DNA from: Hirsutella rhossiliensis
Lineage: Eukaryota > Ascomycota > Sordariomycetes > Hypocreales > Ophiocordycipitaceae
NCBI RefSeq assembly: GCF_020360975.1
Contig: NW_025408679.1
Location: 1,488,001-1,552,000 of the forward strand
Length of the DNA stretch: 64,000 bases
Direction of reading: 5' to 3'
Both the position numbers and the translations under genes were made by a program. The notes beneath the pieces are model-generated. The model worked only from the letters and a program-made list of their open reading frames with translations, was not told where the DNA came from and ran no database searches. Positions within the stretch are counted from its first letter, which is position 1, and each line of letters opens with the position of its first letter. This document shows positions 58,000 through 64,000 of the stretch, piece by piece.

Positions 58000-58254
58000 T
58001 ATACAAAGCACAGTGCAAATGGTGTTGCAACGTGCATTTCCTCGACCGCGGCAATGGTCCAGTTCTGAATGTCGCCACGAGAATAGTCACATCGTTGTAT
58101 TGTCACTGCACGGGAAGGGTGAAAGACAGTATGAGCATGTCGGTTATGATACTCGGAATGGCTGCACGTCCTCGCTGAGACTGCAGGGTGTCAGAAAAGC
58201 AGCGCTCGAAGAGATTGGTAAAGGAAATTTTTGCCCTTGGCAGGCATCTTGGCG

Positions 58255-58440
58255 TTCTGCCAGTTCAAATTCTGCCAAAGGGGGGATCTCTGCCGTGTGA
58301 TTCTGCCGGTGGGGATTCTGTCAATTCTGCCAGCGGGGTTCTGCCGGGGTCGATTCTGCCAGTCGAGATTCTGCCAGAGGGTTCTGCCGGGGTCGATTCT
58401 GCCGTGGAGATTCTGCTATGTGAGGATTTCGTATCGAGAT
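58255..58440. repeat. GATTCTGCC minisatellite, block 1
   Basis: About ten irregular units of the type GATTCTGCC followed by a 4-12 bp G-rich spacer (GTGGG, AGCGGG, GGGGTC, AGTCGA). Unit length varies from about 13 to 24 bp. Open frames through it (repeated ILP and FCQ) are a by-product of the repeat. Confidence 0.85.
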
Positions 58441-58594
58441 CAGGCTGAGTAATGTTCTCCAAGGCAAGGTTTGATTGAAGATGCAGAATACGTCGGTTCT
58501 AGATACAAGACGTAGCGCAAGGAAGCAAGAGAAAGACATAATGTGTCTTCATCGCGCGAAGGACAAGTAGCAACGTCACGTGATGGATGGGGTT

Positions 58595-58705
58595 TCTGCC
58601 AATTCCGCCAGCGGGGTTCTGCTGTGGCGATTCTGCCGCTCGAGATTCTGCCAGTGGGGAGCCCTCCAGCGGGATTCTGCCGCGGGACTCTGCCAGTGGG
58701 TCGTT
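58595..58705. repeat. GATTCTGCC minisatellite, block 2
   Basis: Second array of the same unit (about six copies) separated from block 1 by 150 bp of unrelated sequence. The unit GATTCTGCCRCTCGAG is shared in form with block 1. Confidence 0.8.
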
Positions 58706-58709
58706 CCCA

Positions 58710-59440
58710 ACAAGGAATTGCAGCGAGCCGTAGCTGTCGCAATAGAAGTGCGGTACAACGGCCAGAAGTTGACTTGGCTAGGTACTGCCCTTGCAGCAAT
58801 ACGAAAATAATGCTTGTGCGCTGAAGTGCACAGGCTCTACGCAATGGCGTCTTGCAACCAACATCTTACGCGCTCGACTGGCATCAAAGGGGCCTACATA
58901 GGGATTTGCTTACCGGTATGTCAAAGTGGCGTTATCTGGTGACATTGAGAGCACGGTAAAAGGGGCTTCACAATTGGATAAACAACGATGCATGCATCTA
59001 TTTAGCTATGAGACATCAGGGCGGTATGTATAGGTAGTGATACCTCCCTTGGGCCCTTAATTGAGAATGATCCTGACACAAATGAGGTCCTGCTACGTAA
59101 GGTTAATCGATACCCTCCCTTAGTCCGTTCTGCAAAGAGATGACTTTCCTCAAAAGGTATGAGCGTGGGCCCTTTTTGTGTCCCCCTTGAGGGGCTCTCT
59201 TGAGGTCCCTTATTAACACTTTGTGCGGCTTACGCCGACCGCGCCGCCGTGTTGTCTGGTCCTAAACTCCCCTGGTCAGCCATTACGTGCAGCTGCGGAC
59301 ATGTAATTCTTCCCGAAACGGCGAGCAAAAGGCAACTTTTGACCTGGGCCAGTTGAGCACACGCAGCGATTCAACGTCCATATGCATTTTGTGGCCGTTG
59401 TCGCATTGTTTGTTCTTGGCGACGCGAGTGCCTCCAACAA
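58710..59440. other. Non-coding sequence, no feature recognised
   Basis: Normal dinucleotide composition, no long frame, no tRNA, no LTR-like pair seen. It may be an eroded intergenic region. Confidence 0.4.
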
Positions 59441-59630
59441 GGGGTGAAATGTAAGTCGCCACTGCTCCACAACAGACGAAAGAGCTTAAACTGGAAAGAC
59501 TATATTGAACGCTTGCGCTTCTGGCCGCCGTCTGTAGGGGCTCAATAACGATCCGTTCCCATAGTAGCCTTCTGGAGAGCTAGTGGACGTGAGGCCTGCT
59601 CTTTTCTCAGGGCCCCTTTGGACTTGCATC
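59440..59630. repeat. Decayed duplication, copy 1
   Basis: Aligns with 59826-60015: shared strings are TGAAATG, GTCGCCAC, ACAACAGA, GAGCTT.AACTGG, GATCCGTTCCCA and GTAGC.TTC. Roughly three quarters of positions agree by eye. Spacing is about 386 bp. Confidence 0.75.
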
Positions 59631-59825
59631 AGCATCCAACCGGCCACATCAGTGAACTGCGCGTCGAGGACTGGACGACGCGGCGGCGCGAGGGGGCCCG
59701 AGGTGGCGTCGACAAGTTGTCCACGCCCCGACCCATGCAGCAGCGGCCGGGCATGTCCACAATGCTTCTTTGTTCAGTGAGACCCGAATGCACAGGCCGC
59801 AGCGATGGACTGCAGCGCCGACCAA

Positions 59826-60015
59826 GGCTGAAATGCACGTCGCCACGGCTCTACAACAGAACGACGGAGCTTGAACTGGCAGGAGAATATTGGACAATCG
59901 CGGCTTCGGGCCGTCGTCTGCTTGGGCCACTAATGATCCGTTCCCAGGGTAGCTTCCTGAAGAACTAGATGTGAGCTTGTTGTTCTCTCGGGCGGTCGCA
60001 CCTACTGGACCTCAC
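59826..60015. repeat. Decayed duplication, copy 2
   Basis: Partner of 59440-59630 in direct orientation. Differences are spread and not limited to CpA, so this is ordinary divergence. Confidence 0.75.
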
Positions 60016-60479
60016 GCGGGTCCTAGCCGTGCGTGTACGCTGGAAGAAGTCGACGTTCTGAAGCTCCTTATTGTGTTTCCTTGTTCAGATGCTGTCTGTC
60101 GCTCTGCATGCGTATGGTGTCACTCTGTTCGGAAACAGCTGCCCAATTTCACCGCCCATCTTCCCCAACGCCTCCAGCGTGCTCTGGAGCATCCCCTTCC
60201 CCGTCTCGCCATCTGCTTCGCATATTTCTCTCCTCGTCCGCTCGTTCGAGATTGATTTCGGTTGTTGATGTTCGCGTCGCTCGAGTCACTGATCTCTTCG
60301 CCGTCTTTGCCGTTTCATTTTCCGGCGAACGGAGCGTGTCTTGGGCCCTTCCTCTCGGCGTTACTCCACGCGTCGAACGCCTCGATGGTGAATGGCTGTC
60401 CGCCCCCACCCGTCTTGCGCCGCGCAGGGCTCCCCATGACTCTGGATGCGCCTAAGTCAACCCAACACAAGGTTCAAAG
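60016..60479. other. Sequence before the possible gene remnant; nothing clear
   Basis: CpG-rich, pyrimidine-rich (CT-rich 60220-60360) stretch resembling a fungal promoter/5' leader. Several overlapping frames of up to 140 codons exist but none shows a motif. Confidence 0.35.
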
Positions 60480-61440
60480 CTGATGGCGCGAAATACGCGA
60501 GACTCCTGCATCAATTTGACCCCTTTGCTGAGGTAAGTACCTCCACTGCGCACCTCACTGTCTGCGCGGCTCTCGAGAGGGCACCTAAACTTCCAAGTAG
60601 CCCGTACGACGCGTCGCGACTTGGACTCGACAATTAACCGCCCCTCCACTGACGACGGCTTGTCGCACAGGAAACTCTTTCTTGCTTGCTCACGGAAAGA
60701 CCCCTCTTTTCATCTTTGTTCGCTCAGAAAACCGGCCGACGACAAGACGAAAGCCAACGCGCAGGCTCCCCCCCCGACATCCCACCTCGAGCATTCCACG
60801 ATCGGGCCAAATTTCCTTGGCAGCCCAAGGGTCGGAAAAGACCAAGCGAGCACGAATGCGCGCGCCTTATCCCCCTGTCATTTGACTGAAGCACGAACGC
60901 GGCTGTTGGCGGAGCCTCCGGACCGGGATGCGCTGACGGAGGAGTGGACAGTCCAAGAGGTCATTCTCGAGTCACTACAAGGGGAGACTTTTGATGGAGC
61001 CGAACAGGGGCGCCAGGAAGCGAGGCGCGATATTGTCAGGTTGAAGGCGCTCCTCGAACAGCAGCCGAGACCTGCTCAGTACCCGAACAGGGACTCAAGC
61101 TGCAAGACGTGAGTCCCCTTCCTTGGCTTGGCCTGCTTTCTTCGTCTTCTCTTCTATCTCTTTGTCCACCGCCGCGCCTCCTTCGTAGAATTCGCCATGG
61201 AGACAAGAACAGCTTTCGCGCATCGTCCTGTTGAGACCTGGTTCTGGGCATCTCTCGCTGACTCACTGAGGACAGACGGCCGCGACAATGCGCAAGCCCA
61301 GAGTCGCCACTTTCTGCCCGCCTCGCCAACAACGCCGACGGGTAAGCTCCTCTCTCTTGAGTCTTCCCTCCCTCGCCAAACTTCGGCTTTCCCCTTCTTA
61401 TCGCGCGACTTGACCGCATTGGCGCTCGCCCAGCTACAGG
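60480..61440 (+). pseudogene. Possible spliced gene remnant of unknown function
   Basis: Suggestive signals: a consensus 5' splice site GAG|GTAAGT at 60532/60533 and a 3' site CGCACAG near 60671 (about 138 bp). A second donor GTGAGT lies at about 61110 with an acceptor TTCGTAG near 61190. A third pair, GGTAAGC (about 61339) to AGCTACAG (about 61439), is also present. The middle exon contains a frame ending LTEEWTVQEVILESLQGETF and then GRQEARRDIVRLKALLEQQ, a helical, possibly coiled-coil segment. No family recognised, no secure start codon. It could be several chance sites. Confidence 0.3.
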
Positions 61441-62390
61441 ACGCAGCGCGGAACGAGTTCGCTCCGCCGGTAGTGTGGGTCCCGGCAGGCAGTCGGCACC
61501 GGTTCCGACGACGTTGCCATGGGGGTCGGGGCCGCGCCGCTATGGGGCCTGATGCGCACCGCCCGGAGCGAGCACCCGGATCTGCGCCTGCGTCTGATCG
61601 ACCTGGGCGAGAGGCAAGGGGGCCCTCAATGCCCTCGCCCTTGCTTTGATGCTACCTGCCGAACCCGAATGCGCCGTACGGCAGGGGCAGGTGCTTGTCC
61701 CCCGGATGCAGCCTCACGTCCCGTCCAAGCCCCGGCTGACAGAGGAGCGACTCCTCCACCGTGAGGGCGGGGTGCTCATAACGGGCGGGACAGGAGGTAT
61801 CGGCCGGCGCGTAGCCAAGTGGCTGGCGCGCACCCACGGCATCCGCGACCTGGTGTTGACCTCGCGCCCGGGCATGGCGGCTCCGGGTGCAGAAACACTC
61901 GTGGGTGAGCTTGCGCAACTCGGCGCCAAAGCCTCCTTGGTTTCCAGTGGAATGGCCGACGTCGACAGCATCAAGGCCGTCATGTTACTATTCAGCGACT
62001 TTCGTCCCCTGCGCGGAGTGATCCACGCCGCCGGCGCACTGGACGATGGTGTCCTTTCGGCCCTGACGCCGCAGCGATGCGATATGACCTTTGCGCCGAA
62101 GGTATACGGAGCCTGGCATCTGCACCAACTGACCCGCGACATCGACCTGGATTTCTTCGTCATGTTCTCCTCCGTCTCCGGCATCATGGGCACCGCGGGC
62201 CAGGGCAACTACGCTGCCGCTAACACCTTTCTCGACGCGCTCGCATATTTACGTCGCGCCGAGAATCGGCCTGCCACCGCTGTTGCATGGGGTCTTTGGG
62301 TCGGGGAGGGCATGGCGGCAAATCTCCAATCCGGCCTCGACCCACTCTCGTCGCACGACGGCCTGGAGCTCCCTAGTCACGATGGGGGGG
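61441..62390 (+). pseudogene. Modular polyketide synthase ketoreductase fragment
   Basis: Ketoreductase (KR) didomain that would reduce a beta-keto group on a growing polyketide with NADPH. The structural half is in two frames (about 61446-61645): [22 protein letters not shown]. The catalytic half is in the 61646-62551 frame. It has the Rossmann motif VLITGGTGGIGRRVAKWLA, then HGIRDLVLTSRPGM and GVIHAAGALDDGVLSALTP. The active-site region is FVMFSSVSGIMGTAGQGNYAAANTFLDAL (Ser, Tyr and Asn present), then AVAWGLW. Neighbouring domains (ACP, DH, KS) are missing. The wording resembles bacterial modular KRs rather than fungal HR-PKS. Cut on the right by LINE-2 near 62390. Confidence 0.88.
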
Positions 62391-62489
62391 TGGTTGACCT
62401 AAAAAAAAAGCTACCCGTGCCACGCCCCACTTATTTTCGCGTTCGTTCCTCACCAGCTCCAAAAACTCGCGCTCTGGCGAAAAAGAACA

Positions 62490-63710
62490 ATGCCGCGGAA
62501 GAGCAAGAACAGCACCAAGCGCAACTCGAACCAATTCGAGTTGCTCGATGACGAGGAAGACGGTACGAACGACAATGTGGCCTGTAGCATCGTGGCCAAT
62601 TCGACAAGCGCGGCCGACGCGACAAGGACCAGCGCCCGCGGTCGCCCTCTGAAACCGACGCTGCAATTCGACCCTGAACCGCGCCCATCACGAAAGAAAT
62701 CCGCCGTCCCGAAAGCGAAACCGACGAATGCCGACCCCAATTCCAACGAGGATTCATTGGCGCGAATCGAAGCTCTCCTGAAACGCGTCGAGGAGCGGGC
62801 CGAAAGGGCGGAGAAACGCGTCGAGTCTCTGGAAGAGTTCATCCGAAACGAGCTCTTCCCACGCGTCGCTAGCCCTCCGGAGTCCGCCACCCAAGTGCCC
62901 CTCATCAGCAACAGCAACAGCCCCTGCCACTTTCGCCACCACCCTCTGGTCCCAGGGCCACTGCCTGGCATTGGCTTGGACGTGAGTCGGGTCCTAGACA
63001 GCGACATAAAGGAAGGCAACGCCGGCACTATTCGTCGGCGCGCGAACGCTGCCCTCGAGAAGTTGGGTGTGACCTGTCTGGGCGTCAATTCTAAGGAAAA
63101 GGGCGTTTTCGGCTTCTCTTTCGAGAGACGGACGTCGATAAAGTACGGCAGAACGACACCTGGATAAAGACACACTTCGACAAGGGAACGCTATATGGGG
63201 AACAGTGGTACCCTCTACGGGTTGATAGAGCCCATCGTGGGGTTGCGACGGATGATATCGGATGCGCCGTGTTTGAGCGGATGAACGGGGTGAAAGTGCA
63301 CAAGATGCGATGGCTCGGGACAGCGTCTGTCGACAAGGAATACCGCTCTCTGGTGGTACACCTGGATAAGAAAGAGGAGGTGGACAGGTTGCTTGCACAA
63401 CGAACGGTTGAGATGGCGAATGGCGAGTGTGCATACACGCGACCATTTGTTCAGGACTTCAACCAGCGAGATGCTACCGTTGCCACCTCTACGGACACTT
63501 GCATTATCGCTGCAAGGCGCCAGCTCCGATCTGTGGACAGTGCGCCCAACCGGGCCATTCTGCGTCGACTTGCACCTCGGACGTTTTTAAGTGTGCAGCG
63601 TGCGGTGGAAAAGGAGCACACAAGGCTACAGATCCTGGGTGCCCGGTATATCGCCGGGAACTCGCCAGTTACGACCGTCGCCCTACTAACATACATCCTC
63701 TGTCTTAACC
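62490..63710 (+). pseudogene. LINE-2 ORF1 (gag-like zinc-knuckle protein), frameshifted
   Basis: Nucleic-acid-binding ORF1. First frame 62490-63090: basic start MPRKSKNSTKRN, acidic LLDDEEDGTND, an ARGRP AT-hook-like piece, and a coiled coil IEALLKRVEERAERAEKRVESLEEFI (residues about 90-115). After shifts near 63090 and 63430 it continues with VDKVRQNDTWIKTHF, GEQWYPLRVDRAHRG and NGVKVHKMRWLG. Three zinc knuckles follow: CYRCHLYGHLHYRC, CGQCAQPGHSASTC and CAACGGKGAHKATDPGC (63480-63665). This arrangement is typical of Tad/I-type fungal ORF1. Two shifts make this copy inactive unless they are consensus errors. Confidence 0.85.
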
Positions 63711-64000
63711 TTTTCTTTTCAGCACAAACCTCTACCTATACCTGTGGTTGCCCCACAGCTGGTAGGTTAGCTACACCGGACGGCTAAAGGCAGGTGGACT
63801 CTTCGTCAAATGCGGCGGAGGAGAGTGGTCTGTACCTCATCAGACAGGCTCCAGAATTGGAAAGGGACAGGTCAAGTGAGCAAGAGACGGATTGAAGGAT
63901 GTAAGAGAAATTCAGGGATTAGATCGGGACGAATTCCTTGGGCTCGGAACCGAGTATTGGACAGCTCTAGATTAGGCTTAGCGAGTCTGACGCAGTGCCT
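63711..64000 (+). other. LINE-2 between ORF1 and ORF2; nothing further recognised
   Basis: Follows the zinc-knuckle region. A pyrimidine tract and CAG (about 63705-63722) are present but no long frame. The ORF2 start is probably beyond the window. Confidence 0.4.

Larger units (their letters stand above)
62390..64000 (+). mobile_element. LINE-2: Tad-like non-LTR retrotransposon, 5' part
   Basis: Unmutated LINE running off the window end. It starts near 62390, next to GGGGGGGTGGTTGACC and an A9 run at 62401-62409, inside the KR fragment. ORF1 occupies 62490 to about 63710; the endonuclease/RT ORF2 is not in the window. No target duplication can be checked without the 3' end. Confidence 0.8.

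Noticed and set aside
58231..58452. Open frames reading ILP/FCQ repeats
   Set aside because: They follow from the GATTCTGCC minisatellite, with open frames on both strands. No protein is implied.
59440..60015. LTR pair of a small element
   Set aside because: The two copies lack TG...CA ends and a target duplication, and only about 195 bp separates them.
61128..61649. A separate 173-codon plus-strand gene
   Set aside because: Its end overlaps the KR structural half in the wrong frame, and its beginning has no recognisable motif. Better explained as spliced or frameshifted remnant.
62490..63175. Minus-strand frames opposite LINE-2 ORF1 (up to 241 codons)
   Set aside because: They mirror the conserved ORF1 coding sequence and show only Ser/Arg-rich shadow composition.

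Overview
The window looks like part of a filamentous ascomycete chromosome (probably Pezizomycotina). The main evidence is about 50 kb of transposon sequence in which CpA and TpG have almost vanished while TpA is hugely over-represented. That is the signature of repeat-induced point mutation (RIP). The elements also fit: Ty3/gypsy chromoviruses, Ty1/copia, Tad-like LINEs and a Fot1/pogo transposon. I see no intact host gene anywhere, and apart from the fresh elements and the right-hand 7 kb there is no meaningful open reading frame.

Layout. (1) 1-13494: RIP-destroyed DNA. A chromovirus (Gyp-A: protease, RT, RNase H, integrase, then chromodomain at 10275-10670) is split by a second complete chromovirus (Gyp-B, 3307-10269, 186-bp LTRs, ATAAG target duplication). 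(2) 13495-19672: a copia element (Cop-G) on the minus strand. It is not RIP-mutated, has identical 202-bp LTRs and an ATTAA duplication, and was inserted into already-mutated DNA. Its reading frame is nevertheless broken many times. (3) 19673-24857: RIP-mutated copia (Cop-C). (4) 24858-51700: a nest at least four levels deep. A RIP-mutated LINE (left part 28244-30747, right part 48904 to about 51700) contains Gyp-D2 (30748-48903, GTAAG duplication). Gyp-D2 contains a 697-bp solo LTR (31163-31859, ATATC duplication) and a Fot1/pogo transposon (33740-43402, TA duplication). The Fot1 element contains Gyp-D1 (34342-42140, ATATA duplication), which belongs to the same family as Gyp-D2. A truncated third copy, Gyp-D3, sits at 24858-28243. 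(5) 51700-56645: unclassified RIP-mutated DNA, then a minus-strand chromovirus (Gyp-F). (6) 56646-64000: abrupt change to normal base composition. This part holds a 1,193-bp inverted-repeat transposon with an 8-bp target duplication, a GATTCTGCC minisatellite, a decayed 0.39-kb duplication, a possible spliced gene remnant, a ketoreductase fragment of a modular polyketide synthase that reads more like bacterial than fungal enzymes, and a Tad-like LINE inserted into that fragment and running off the window end.

The most unusual signals are the antisense reading frames lying between the chromodomain and the 3' LTR of the chromoviruses. One, in Gyp-D1 and D2, can be followed for about 389 codons with only RIP-type stops. 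A different one, alanine-rich with an acidic tail, is shared by Gyp-B and Gyp-F. Also notable are a strand-asymmetric RIP pattern in the solo LTR, a sequence-context bias in the surviving CpA sites, the graded CpG loss among nested copies, and the bacterial-like ketoreductase fragment.
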